DNA of 47,621 nucleotides, taken from NCBI GenBank assembly GCA_002699025.1, contig PABA01000169.1:1-47621 (forward strand), given 5' to 3'. This DNA comes from Sandaracinus sp. (lineage in GTDB: Bacteria; Myxococcota_A; Polyangia; Polyangiales; Houyiibacteriaceae). The notes under the pieces are model-generated. The model was not told the DNA's origin and did no database searches. It saw nothing but the letters and a program-made list of their open reading frames with translations. Position numbers and translations under genes: made by a program. This document shows positions 15,218 through 22,799 of the stretch, one piece after another; position 1 is the stretch's first letter; each line of letters begins with the position of its first letter.

Positions 15218-15874
15218 ATGCAGAAGCTCACCGACCGTCAGCGCGCCGTCCTCGAGTACATCTCCGACTCGATCGACTCCCGCGGCTACCCGCCCACGCT
15301 CCGCGAGATCGGCAACCACCTCGGCATCAAGAGCACCAACGGGGTCAACGATCACCTGCGGGCGCTCGAGCGGAAGGGCTACCTCACCCGCGAGGACATG
15401 AAGTCGCGCACGCTCCGGCTCCTCCGGCACCCGGACGGCCGCCCCATCGACGAGGGCCCGAGCTTCGACGACGCGGACATGATCGAGATCCCCATCGTCG
15501 GTCGCGTCGCCGCCGGCGCGCTCACCGAGGCCATCGAGGAGCCGGAGGATCGGGTGCGCATCGACCGCATGCTGGTGGGCAAGGGCGGCGACGTCTTCGG
15601 CCTGCGCATCTCCGGCGAGTCGATGATCGAGGCCGGGATCCACGACGGCGACTACGTCTTCGTGCGCAAGCAGCTCACGGCGCGGCGCGGCGACATCGTG
15701 ATCGCGCTGGTCGGCGACGAGGCCACCTGCAAGCGCTACTTCCCCGAGAAGGACCACATCCGGCTGCAGCCGGAGAACAGCACGATGGCGCCGATCCTCG
15801 TGCCGAAGAACGACTGGCGCGAGACGCAGATCCTCGGCGTCGTCGTCGGGGTGTACCGGAAGCTCGCGAGCTGA
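15218..15874 (+). CDS. lexA: LexA repressor, SOS regulator
   Basis: 218 residues from the ATG at 15218. LexA represses DNA-damage genes and cleaves itself when RecA filaments form. The N-terminal winged helix (KLTDRQRAVLEYISDSI, PPTLREIGNHLGI, STNGVNDHLRALERKGYL) is canonical. The cleavage site is Ala99-Gly100 (VAAG), the catalytic Ser135 is in SGESMIEAGI, and the catalytic Lys172 in EATCKRYF, where Cys171 replaces the more usual Val. The length is normal to slightly long because of a linker. A good SOS box lies upstream. RecA, DinB or other SOS genes are not in the window, though recD2 is. Confidence 0.96.
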   Translation: MQKLTDRQRAVLEYISDSIDSRGYPPTLREIGNHLGIKSTNGVNDHLRALERKGYLTREDMKSRTLRLLRHPDGRPIDEGPSFDDADMIEIPIVGRVAAGALTEAIEEPEDRVRIDRMLVGKGGDVFGLRISGESMIEAGIHDGDYVFVRKQLTARRGDIVIALVGDEATCKRYFPEKDHIRLQPENSTMAPILVPKNDWRETQILGVVVGVYRKLAS

Positions 15875-15966
15875 GCGCGGCGCCGAACCGCGGCAGGGTG
15901 TAAGCGCGGGCAGATCCGTCGCGTTCCTCGGACGTCGAACCTCCTCGACGCCCAAGGAGCGCCCCC

Positions 15967-16698
15967 ATGCAACGACTCACCGCCCTCGCCGCCCTCTGCC
16001 TCGCCCTCGTCGCGCCGGTCCTCGCCGCGCCTTCCCCGGCCGAAGCGCAGCGCCATCCGGACCGCTACCTCCTCATCGACCCGCCGCCGCCGAGCCGGCG
16101 GGTCGTGGTCGTCCAGCAGCCGCCGCCTCCCCGACGGGTCGTCGTTCGCCACGTGCAGCGCCCACCCGACGTGCTGGTGCGGGTGAACCGGACCCCGCCG
16201 CCGCCGGTCCAGGTCGACCCGCCGCGCTCCCCGCGCCCCCGCTTCTTCGTCGGCGCCGGCGCTGGCGCGCTCCTCCGCTTCGACGAGGGCCGCGACGCGA
16301 CGCCCTCCTACCAGCTGCGGGTCGGCCTCGCCGTCGACCAGGCGGAGTTCGCCTTCCGCTTCGACCTGGCCCCCGGCTTCGAGCAGGGCGGCGAGACCGG
16401 CGCGGACGCGGCGCTCTATACCGCGGGCGCCGGCTTCCAGTACCGCTTCGTGGAGGACGGGAGCGTGCACCCGGTGCTCGGCCTCGGCCTCGAGAGCGTC
16501 TTCTTCAACCCCGAGGGGAGTGAGACGGCCCGCGCCTTCGCCGCCACCGGCCACTTCGGCGTCGAGCTCGACGTGCCGACCCGCTTCGGCGCCGTCTCCC
16601 TCGGCCTCGAGGCCCGCGCGCATCAGCCACTCGCTGGCGACGAGCAGGCCATGGCGCGCCTCCTCGGCGTCGACGCCCACCTCGACTTCCGCTTCTGA
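15967..16698 (+). CDS. Secreted outer-membrane-type beta-barrel-like protein
   Basis: 243 residues from an ATG preceded by AAGGAGC, a good ribosome binding site. A Sec signal (MQRLTALAALCLALVAPVLA, cleavage near AEA) is followed by a Pro/Arg/Val-rich linker of about 70 residues and then alternating hydrophobic-polar strands with many Gly and aromatic residues (FFVGAGAGALLRFD, YQLRVGLAVDQAEFAFRFDLAP, FQYRF, HFGVELDVPTRFGAVSLGLEARA). It ends LDFRF, with the C-terminal Phe typical of outer-membrane barrels. Eight strands would fit the length, as in small OmpA/OmpW-like barrels. I do not recognise a family. The stop codon lies inside a 14-base tandem repeat. Confidence 0.7.
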   Translation: MQRLTALAALCLALVAPVLAAPSPAEAQRHPDRYLLIDPPPPSRRVVVVQQPPPPRRVVVRHVQRPPDVLVRVNRTPPPPVQVDPPRSPRPRFFVGAGAGALLRFDEGRDATPSYQLRVGLAVDQAEFAFRFDLAPGFEQGGETGADAALYTAGAGFQYRFVEDGSVHPVLGLGLESVFFNPEGSETARAFAATGHFGVELDVPTRFGAVSLGLEARAHQPLAGDEQAMARLLGVDAHLDFRF

Positions 16699-16727
16699 GC
16701 TTCCGCTTCTGAGCTTCTGCTTCTGAG
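16686..16727 (+). repeat. Three tandem copies of a 14-base repeat over a stop codon
   Basis: Three copies of CTTCCGCTTCTGAG run from the last codons of the barrel-like gene into the convergent intergenic gap; the third has one change. Because 14 is not a multiple of 3, loss or gain of units does not extend the protein: the first copy supplies the stop. Confidence 0.7.
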
Positions 16728-16771
16728 CTGGGCGGCAGCGGGCGGCCCTGCGTCGGCAGTTCGCCCGACCC

Positions 16772-18085
16772 TCAGCGGTCGGTGGCCTCACGCCCGTAGA
16801 GGGCGCGGAGGGCGTCGCTGCGGGTCACGATGCCGGCCAGCGGATCCCCGCTGGCCTCCACCGGGAGGCGCCCGATGTCGTGCCGGGCCATCCGCGCCAG
16901 GGCCTCGGCGAGGGGCGCGTCGGCGGCGACGTCGATCACGTGGTGGCTCATCCAGCCGGCCACCGGGAGCCCGAGGCGCCCGCGTCGCTCGGCGCGGAGC
17001 ACGTCGCGGCGGGAGAGCATCCCGACCACCGCCCCGGCGACGTCGACGACCGGCGCGCCGCTCACCCCCCACCGCTCGAGCGCCTCGCCGGCTTCCTGGA
17101 CGGTCCACTCCCGCGAGAGCACGTGCACCGGCGCGCTCATCACGTCGCGGACGCGTTGGCGGGGCGGCTGGGCCTCGACCCGCTCGGCGAGGCGCGCCCG
17201 CAGCGCGGCGACGTCGAGGTCCCGCACCACGGCCGCGGCGGCCCCGGTGTGGCCTCCTCCGCCGACGGCGGCGAGCACCTCGCCCACGTCGAGGGCGCCG
17301 TGGCGCGCGCGGGCGATGACCTGCCGCTTCGTGGGCCCGTCGAAGATGGCGAAGAAGGCGCCGTACTCGGTGAGGGCGAGCGCCTCGGAGCAGACCCGCG
17401 CGATGCCTCGAACCTTCTTCGGGAGGGGGAGGGTGACGACCGCCGCCGGTCCCGCGAGCGGGGCCATGCCTTCCAGGAGCGCCCGGAGGAGCTGCCGTTG
17501 GCGCTCGTCGAGGGGCGGCGCGAGGTAGCGCTTCACGACGGTGAGCTCGGCTCCCTGCTCCATGAGCCAGGCGAGGGCGCGCGCGTCCCGGGGCGTGCTG
17601 GTCGGGAAGCTCAGGCTGCCGGTGTCGTCGTGGATGCCCAGGGCGAAGAGGGTGGCCTCGATCGGGTCGACGGGGAGGCCGCGCTCCCGGAGCGTCTCGA
17701 CGAGGAGCGTGGTGACGGCGCCGAGCGGGGCGACGTGGATGGCGTCCGCGGGGAGGTCGTCGGTCGAGGCCTCGTGGTGGTCCCAGACCTCGACGCGGAG
17801 CGCGGTGGGGTCGGCGTCGCGGCGCGCGAGGAGCGAGGCGACGTGAGGGACGCGGCCGCGGCGGCGGACGTCCGTGAGGATCAGGGCGTCGACGGCGTCG
17901 AGGTCGACGTGGTCGCAATGCTCGCTGGGGAAGCGTCCCCGGTGGAGCGCGAGGAAGGCGCGGGTCGAGGGGTTCAGGCGGCGGCCGAAGCCGACGATGG
18001 CTTCCGGGTGCAGCTTGCGGACGGCGACCGTGCTCGCGAGGGCGTCGAGGTCGGCGTTCTCGTGGGTGGTGATCAGCGTCGTCAC
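16772..18085 (-). CDS. DHH-family phosphoesterase with two CBS domains
   Basis: 437 residues from a GTG at 18085, set by the conserved first strand VTTLITTHENADLDALAS, which holds the motif I aspartates. DHH motif III is WDHHE (about 101-105), IHDDTGSLSF is at about 151-160, and DHHA1 has GGGGHTGAA (about 275-283). Two CBS domains follow (about 314-366 and 378-430). DHH proteins of the NrnA/RecJ superfamily cleave short RNA, pAp or cyclic dinucleotides. The DHH-CBS part resembles the front half of the long tRNA nucleotidyltransferases of deltaproteobacteria, but the nucleotidyltransferase domain is absent here and the gene ends cleanly. CBS pairs usually sense adenosyl ligands, so nucleotide-regulated hydrolysis of a dinucleotide or nanoRNA is likely. 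It could alternatively be a DHH-CBS inorganic pyrophosphatase-like protein. Confidence 0.85.
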   Translation of the reverse strand: MTTLITTHENADLDALASTVAVRKLHPEAIVGFGRRLNPSTRAFLALHRGRFPSEHCDHVDLDAVDALILTDVRRRGRVPHVASLLARRDADPTALRVEVWDHHEASTDDLPADAIHVAPLGAVTTLLVETLRERGLPVDPIEATLFALGIHDDTGSLSFPTSTPRDARALAWLMEQGAELTVVKRYLAPPLDERQRQLLRALLEGMAPLAGPAAVVTLPLPKKVRGIARVCSEALALTEYGAFFAIFDGPTKRQVIARARHGALDVGEVLAAVGGGGHTGAAAAVVRDLDVAALRARLAERVEAQPPRQRVRDVMSAPVHVLSREWTVQEAGEALERWGVSGAPVVDVAGAVVGMLSRRDVLRAERRGRLGLPVAGWMSHHVIDVAADAPLAEALARMARHDIGRLPVEASGDPLAGIVTRSDALRALYGREATDR

Positions 18086-18378
18086 GGCGCTGGCCCAGCA
18101 TACTCCGGGCGGGGTCCGAGGCGCCCCTGGCCCGAGCCCCTGCAACTCGGGGATGCACCCCGGAGACCTCGCTCGTCGCGCCGGGCATCCGGGGGCCGCC
18201 CGATCGTTCTCCGGCCGCCGTCGTCCTGGGCCTCTCTGCGTGCGATGCCGAGCGCAGGACTTGCGCGGGTGCAGCTCCGAGCGCGAGCGCTGCGCCTTCC
18301 GAGGGCCCCCCGCCGGCCCCGCCGGCACGCGGGCCCGGCCGGACCGGCGCGACCCCCTTCGCGACAGGGGCCCTGCCG

Positions 18379-18394
18379 TGGTACGGCGGTTGCT
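18379..18394 (+). promoter_or_regulatory. Sigma54 (-24/-12) promoter for the uspA gene
   Basis: TGGTACG, four bases, TTGCT matches the consensus TGGCACG-N4-TTGCW at all but one defined position, with the invariant GG and GC exactly ten bases apart. It is 71 bases before the GTG of the universal stress gene, leaving room for a leader with GAGGAGC as ribosome binding site. A sigma54 promoter needs an enhancer-binding activator; its site was not found. The rest of the 380-base divergent region, 18086-18465, shows only G/C-rich sequence. Confidence 0.6.
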
Positions 18395-18465
18395 CAGCCC
18401 CCTGGGCTCACGACTCAGGACGGTGGCCGGCGCGCTCTCGCCCCGGCCCCACTCGAGGAGCTCCC

Positions 18466-18903
18466 GTGACCACTCGTATCGTCTGCGCCGTCGACTTCTC
18501 CCAGACCTCGTCCCACGCGCTCGAGCATGGAGCGCGCCTCGGCCGCCGGCTCGGCGCCGAGCTCCACCTCGTCCACGCCTACGGCCTGCCGATGGCCGCG
18601 CTCCCGGTCGATGGGGGGGTGATGGCGGGCCCGGCGCGCGCCGCAGAGATCGCGGACGAGGCCCAGCAGCAGATGAAGAAGTGGGAGGACCACTACCCCG
18701 ATCTCGACCTCGTCACGCACGTCGTCGTGGGCGTCGCCTCGGACGAGGTGCTCCGAGTGGCGGACGAGGTGAAGGCCGACTACATCGTCGTCGGCACGCA
18801 CGGTCGGACCGGGCTCGCCCACCTGCTCATGGGCAGCGTCGCCGAGCAGATCGTCCGCCGCGCGAAGGTCCCCGTGCTCGTCGTTCGCGGCGAGGACGAG
18901 TGA
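18466..18903 (+). CDS. Universal stress protein (UspA family)
   Basis: 145 residues from a GTG with GAGGAGC upstream. A single Usp domain: IVCAVDFSQTSSHALEHGARLGRRLGAELHLVHAY at the start, and the ATP-binding signature G-x2-G-x9-G-S/T as GTHGRTGLAHLLMGSVAE (about 110-127), ending VPVLVVRG. The motif is complete, so it is of the ATP-binding type that forms dimers and is made in starvation, oxygen limitation or stress. It precedes the hpf gene by 82 bases in the same direction and has a very good sigma54 promoter match, so both may be induced together when growth stops. Confidence 0.93.
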   Translation: MTTRIVCAVDFSQTSSHALEHGARLGRRLGAELHLVHAYGLPMAALPVDGGVMAGPARAAEIADEAQQQMKKWEDHYPDLDLVTHVVVGVASDEVLRVADEVKADYIVVGTHGRTGLAHLLMGSVAEQIVRRAKVPVLVVRGEDE

Positions 18904-18985
18904 ACCGACCGCTCCCCTTCAACCCCTTTTCCCGGAGCCCCGGCTCCGCCACCCCGACGGGGCTCGGCCCCCGAGAAGCACAGCG

Positions 18986-19306
18986 ATGAACCTGACCTTC
19001 AAGGATTTCCCCGCCACGGACTCCCTGCGCGAAGCCGTCGAGAAGCGCGCCGACAAGGTGAAGACCCGCTACCCGGAGATCTCCACCTTCGAGGTGGTGC
19101 TGGCCGCGCCGCATCAGCACAAGCACCAGGGCAACCTCTTCACCTGCCACATCGAGGTGCACCTGCCGCGCGTCGAGCCGATCGTCATCGACCACGATCC
19201 GGACGACAACCACGCGCACGAGGACGCCTACGTCGCCATCCGCGACGCCTTCAAGGCCCTCGAGAAGCGCCTCGAGCACGCGACGGCGCACCCGCGCCAC
19301 CGCTGA
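18986..19306 (+). CDS. hpf: Ribosome hibernation promoting factor, short form
   Basis: 106 residues from the ATG at 18986. It fits the HPF/RaiA (sigma-54 modulation protein, S30EA) family: SLREAVEKRADKVKTRYPEI, the HKHQGNLFTCHIEVHLP strand pair and HAHEDAYVAIRDAFKALEKRLE. It would bind the 30S decoding site and silence or dimerise 70S ribosomes in stationary phase. It lacks the C-terminal dimerisation domain of long HPF, so it is the short type. The protein is rich in His (about a dozen), more than needed for the RNA-binding fold. It follows uspA, which supports a dormancy role. Confidence 0.9.
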   Translation: MNLTFKDFPATDSLREAVEKRADKVKTRYPEISTFEVVLAAPHQHKHQGNLFTCHIEVHLPRVEPIVIDHDPDDNHAHEDAYVAIRDAFKALEKRLEHATAHPRHR

Positions 19307-19353
19307 GCGACCGCCGAGCGACGAGCGCGGGTGAGCTGCCCGCGACGCGCGAG

Positions 19354-19387
19354 GACGCCGAGTCGACGACGCCGTCGGCTCGGCGTC
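19354..19387 (+). terminator. Candidate terminator after hpf
   Basis: GACGCCGAG and CTCGGCGTC are perfect 9-base arms with a 16-base centre that can pair further (CGACG/CGTCG). It lies 48 bases after the hpf stop and before the convergent gene. No T-tract follows. Confidence 0.4.
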
Positions 19388-19435
19388 GTGCGTCGGACGC
19401 GTCGGCGGGGACGTCCCCGGTGGGGCGGGGGCCGG

Positions 19436-20497
19436 CTACTCGCTCGGCTCGCCTTCGCCGTCTTCGCGGCGAAGCGCCGCGCCGAGCACGGCGAGCGGGT
19501 CGAAGCCGAGGATCTCGGTCACGGTCGTCGCCTGCGTGACCCGCGCGCGGAGCGTCTGCGCGAGGGGGAGCAGCGTGCCCGCCAGATCGAGCCCGCCGAG
19601 CGCCCGGGCCGAGGCCCGCCCGACGCCGCGCACGGCGTCCGCGCCGAGGGCTGCCATCACCGGCCGCGGCATGGGCTGGAGCACGACGTTCCGCACGGCG
19701 ACCTCCCGTGCCCAGGCGCCCGGGTCCGCGGCGGCGAGGAGCGAGCGCACGGTGCCCGCCTCTGCGAAGAGCCCGAAATGCACCGGCGCGACGGCCCGCG
19801 CCACCGCGTCGACCATCACCCGGTAGTCGCGCCGCCAGTCTCCGCCGAGCGGTCCGGTCCAGCGCGTCACGAGGTCGGGCCCGGCGACGAGATCGATGTC
19901 GCCGCCGCGCCGGCGGATGGTCAGCGCCGTCCAGAGCTGCCCCTGGTCCCAGAGCACCATGACCGCCGCCCGGTCGTTCGGCAGGAGCAGGTCGAGCGCC
20001 CGGCGCACGGTCGCCGGGGAGGGCACGGGGACGTTCGCGATCGGGTTCGGCCAGAGCTCGACCAGCCCGGCGTCCATCAGCTCGCGCGCCGCTCGCAAGA
20101 GCATCAGCACCTGGCCGAGGTAGCCGCTCTCGGGGCTCGAGGCCGCGAAGCGGAGCGCGAGCCGCTCGGCGAGCTCCTCCATCACCCCCTCGCGGATCAC
20201 CAAGGCGCGGTGGGCGCCGTAGCGGGCGCAGAGCTCGGGCAGGGTGCCGCCCTGGGGCTCGCCGACCAGCTCGGGGATGCGCCCGCGCTGCGTGTGCTGG
20301 GCCGCGAGCACGAGCCCCTGGCCGTCGCGCACGAGCAGCAGCGAGCCGGCCTTCGGCTCCCCTTCGCGCGCCGTGGGGGCGTCCGTCGGGTCCGGGTCCC
20401 GGGCGAGGCGCGCGGGCAGGCCCGGCATGAAGAGCGAGACGAGGTTCGTCCAGCTCCGCACGTCGAAGCCCTCGAAGCGGATGTCGGCGGCGATCAC
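19436..20497 (-). CDS. Conserved-looking hypothetical protein coupled to GH35 gene
   Basis: 353 residues from a GTG at 20497 whose GTGA overlaps the stop of the beta-galactosidase gene; the frame is open further upstream but antisense to nothing convincing. No signal peptide or membrane helix. The first third has DIRFEGFDVRSWTNLVSLFMPG and a Gln/Gly-rich strand region; the middle has YLGQVLMLLRAARELMDAG, a Trp-Pro-Asn-Pro stretch and RRALDLLLPNDRAAVMVLWDQGQLWTAL; the end is Ala/Leu-rich helical. The WDQGQ...RRRGGDIDLVAGPD segment looks like an enzyme or binding fold, but I recognise no family. Its only contextual clue is the GH35 enzyme. Cytoplasmic location is inferred. Confidence 0.75.
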   Translation of the reverse strand: MIAADIRFEGFDVRSWTNLVSLFMPGLPARLARDPDPTDAPTAREGEPKAGSLLLVRDGQGLVLAAQHTQRGRIPELVGEPQGGTLPELCARYGAHRALVIREGVMEELAERLALRFAASSPESGYLGQVLMLLRAARELMDAGLVELWPNPIANVPVPSPATVRRALDLLLPNDRAAVMVLWDQGQLWTALTIRRRGGDIDLVAGPDLVTRWTGPLGGDWRRDYRVMVDAVARAVAPVHFGLFAEAGTVRSLLAAADPGAWAREVAVRNVVLQPMPRPVMAALGADAVRGVGRASARALGGLDLAGTLLPLAQTLRARVTQATTVTEILGFDPLAVLGAALRREDGEGEPSE

Positions 20498-22617
20498 GAC
20501 GCGCCTCCCTTCTTCCGCTTCGTCTCGACGTCGGCGCCGTCGCCGGCCTTCTTCGCCGGGCGCCGCCGCGCCTTCGGCCGCGGCCGCTTCACCTCGTCGA
20601 GGAGCAGCATGCGCACCGAGCGCGGCGCCATCGGCACGCGCAGCGTGTCCTCGCCCGAGAGGGGCTCCCCGCTGAGCGCGTCCCGCGCGACCGTCGGGCG
20701 CGGCAGGCTGATCTCGGCTTCGACGCGCGGCCCCGGGTTGAGCACGAAGAGCACCGCGTCCCGATCGCCGCCGCGGTGCAGGCACGTGTCCACGGGCGGC
20801 AGGGCCGGGTAGGGGCGCTCGAGGTCGAAGCGGTCGATCCAGTCGTGCACCAGCGCGTGCGTGGTCGATGGGTCGAGCGGCGTCGGCGCGCGCCCGCCCG
20901 GCCGCGGGAAGGCGCGCTCGCGGAGCGTGTCGTCGAGCGTCGGCAGGCGCGGACCGTAGACCACGTGCACGCCCCGCTCGGCGAGCTCCTCGAGCTTCCC
21001 CCAGCGCGCCGGGTCGGCGAAGGCGAAGCTCGGCGCGAAGACCACCGCGTGCTCCGCGAAGCGCTCGATGGGCGCGTCGCCGTCCACGTAGACGTAGGGC
21101 ACGTTCGCGGCCGTCAGCGCGTTGGCGACCTGCGCCAGCGCGTCCCACCAGGCCAGCTGGATCGGCTCCTCGAAGCCGAGCGCGTCGCCCCGGCAGCCGC
21201 TCACGGGCGAAGCCCCGAGCGCCTCCAGCGTCGAAGGGCTGAGCGCGCCGAGGAGGTGCGTGGCCCGGGCCAGGCGCGCGTACTCCCGCGGCCAGAGGAG
21301 CGCGACCTTCGCCTGCCGCTCGAGCGCGTGGAACTCGCTCTCCTCGAGCGCGGCGAGGAGCCGCCTCCAGTCGGCCGCCTCCGGCCGGGGGTGCCCGAAG
21401 ACGTCGATGGCGCCGCCGTACCAGCGATCGCGGTCGACGGCCATGTAGAGGTTGAAGCCGCGGAGCCCGTAGGCGAGGGCGGTCAGCGCCGTCGTCAGGC
21501 TGTCCTCGTGCGAGAGGGGCGTGAACCAGGGCGGGGCGCCGACGCCGAGCTCGGGCGCGAAGGGCACCTCCTGCGTGCCGGCGAGGTAGAGCGTGCGCCG
21601 CTTCACCATCCGATGCTCGCGGGCGCCGTGGTAGTAGTCGAGGCCGACGAGGTCGACCTCCTCGCCGAGCGCCGGGATGCTCACGGGCAGCCCGCCGTCC
21701 CCGAGCGAGACGTTGTGCACGGTCGCCGGCCCGTCGAGCCCCGCCCGCCGCGCGGACGCGGCCATCTTCCCGATGGCGCGCGTGAGCAGGTGCTCCTGGA
21801 AGCCGGCCCAGTCGAGCTGGCGGGCCAGCGCGCCCGGCCGCAGTTGGCCGCCCTCCATCGCGTCGAAGGCGACGGGCGGGCGCACCTCGGCCCAGCTCGC
21901 GTAGCTCTCCCGATGGGCCTCACCGGTGCCCGCCAGATCCCCGTGCCTCTCCGCGAGGTAGCCGTGCCAGAGGCCCACGGCGTCGTCGTGGTAGTCCTGG
22001 CAGTAAGGCCCGTTGCGGAAGAAGTAGCCCGCCTCGTTGTCGATCTGCAGCAGCACGACCGGCCCGTCGGGCCAGAGCCGCGGCGCGAGCACCTCGCCGA
22101 CCGCCTCGTACCAGCCCGCGAGCGCCTCGAAGTAGGCCTCGCTCGCGTGGGAGGGGATGGGGAACATCTTCGGCGGGAAGTAGAGCACCACCGGGTTGCC
22201 CCGCGGGGAGCGTGCCTGGACGTCCGGGTCGTTCACGACGCGCTCGGGCAGGCCGAAGAGCGTCATCTCGGCGTTGATGTGCGGCCCCGGGCGCACGAAG
22301 GCGAGCAGCTCCTGCTCGTGCGCGAGGTCGAGGAAGGCGCCGAGGTCCTTGCGCGGGTCCTTCTCGCCGAAATCGAAGCGCGGGCCCTCGCCCTCCGGGC
22401 CGGCGATCTCGTGGACGCTCCAGGGCGCGTAGGTCTCGACCATGGGTAGGCCGAGCGCCTTCAGCTCCCCGAGCGCGTCGCGCCAGTGCTCGCGGGGCAG
22501 GCGCCAGTAGTGCATGGCGCCCGAGCGGAGCGGCACGAGCTGGTCCCCGAGGCGGAGCGCGCCGCCTTCGAGCACGGGGCGCGGCCGGTGCCGCGCGGAG
22601 GGTCGGGAGCTCCCCAT
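20494..22617 (-). CDS. Glycoside hydrolase family 35 beta-galactosidase
   Basis: 707 residues from the ATG at 22617. The start has SGAMHYWRLPREHWRDAL and LKALGLPMVETYAPWSVHE, the classic GH35 beginning (SGxxHYxRxP...NxxxTYxxWxxHE). The acid/base Glu195 is in QIDNEAGY (usually QxENEYG; the Asp before Asn is a variant) and the nucleophile is likely Glu356 in PELGVGAPPWF. GH35 enzymes remove terminal beta-linked galactose. No signal peptide is seen, so it would be cytoplasmic, acting on imported oligosaccharides. A C-terminal region with a weak beta-sandwich and a basic Lys/Arg tail follows. The downstream unknown gene overlaps by four bases. No sugar transporter or regulator is adjacent. Confidence 0.9.
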   Translation of the reverse strand: MGSSRPSARHRPRPVLEGGALRLGDQLVPLRSGAMHYWRLPREHWRDALGELKALGLPMVETYAPWSVHEIAGPEGEGPRFDFGEKDPRKDLGAFLDLAHEQELLAFVRPGPHINAEMTLFGLPERVVNDPDVQARSPRGNPVVLYFPPKMFPIPSHASEAYFEALAGWYEAVGEVLAPRLWPDGPVVLLQIDNEAGYFFRNGPYCQDYHDDAVGLWHGYLAERHGDLAGTGEAHRESYASWAEVRPPVAFDAMEGGQLRPGALARQLDWAGFQEHLLTRAIGKMAASARRAGLDGPATVHNVSLGDGGLPVSIPALGEEVDLVGLDYYHGAREHRMVKRRTLYLAGTQEVPFAPELGVGAPPWFTPLSHEDSLTTALTALAYGLRGFNLYMAVDRDRWYGGAIDVFGHPRPEAADWRRLLAALEESEFHALERQAKVALLWPREYARLARATHLLGALSPSTLEALGASPVSGCRGDALGFEEPIQLAWWDALAQVANALTAANVPYVYVDGDAPIERFAEHAVVFAPSFAFADPARWGKLEELAERGVHVVYGPRLPTLDDTLRERAFPRPGGRAPTPLDPSTTHALVHDWIDRFDLERPYPALPPVDTCLHRGGDRDAVLFVLNPGPRVEAEISLPRPTVARDALSGEPLSGEDTLRVPMAPRSVRMLLLDEVKRPRPKARRRPAKKAGDGADVETKRKKGGAS

Positions 22618-22799
22618 GGCGCTCAGCGCCCCTCGGGGGAACGACGCGGGTCGATCCGGGGTCGGGCGGCTTCAGTCATCGCATGCGCATGGGATGGAGT
22701 GGGGCAGCACGGAGTGCGGCAGGGCAGTGAGGGCAGAGGAGGGCATCGTCGTCCTGCGCAGGGCGCGGGCCGCGCCGGGGGGCGGCTCCGGGCGGCGGC

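Noticed and set aside
18129-18146. Second sigma54-like site TGGCCCG...TGCA
   Set aside because: The GG-GC spacing is 11 rather than 10 bases, so it does not fit.
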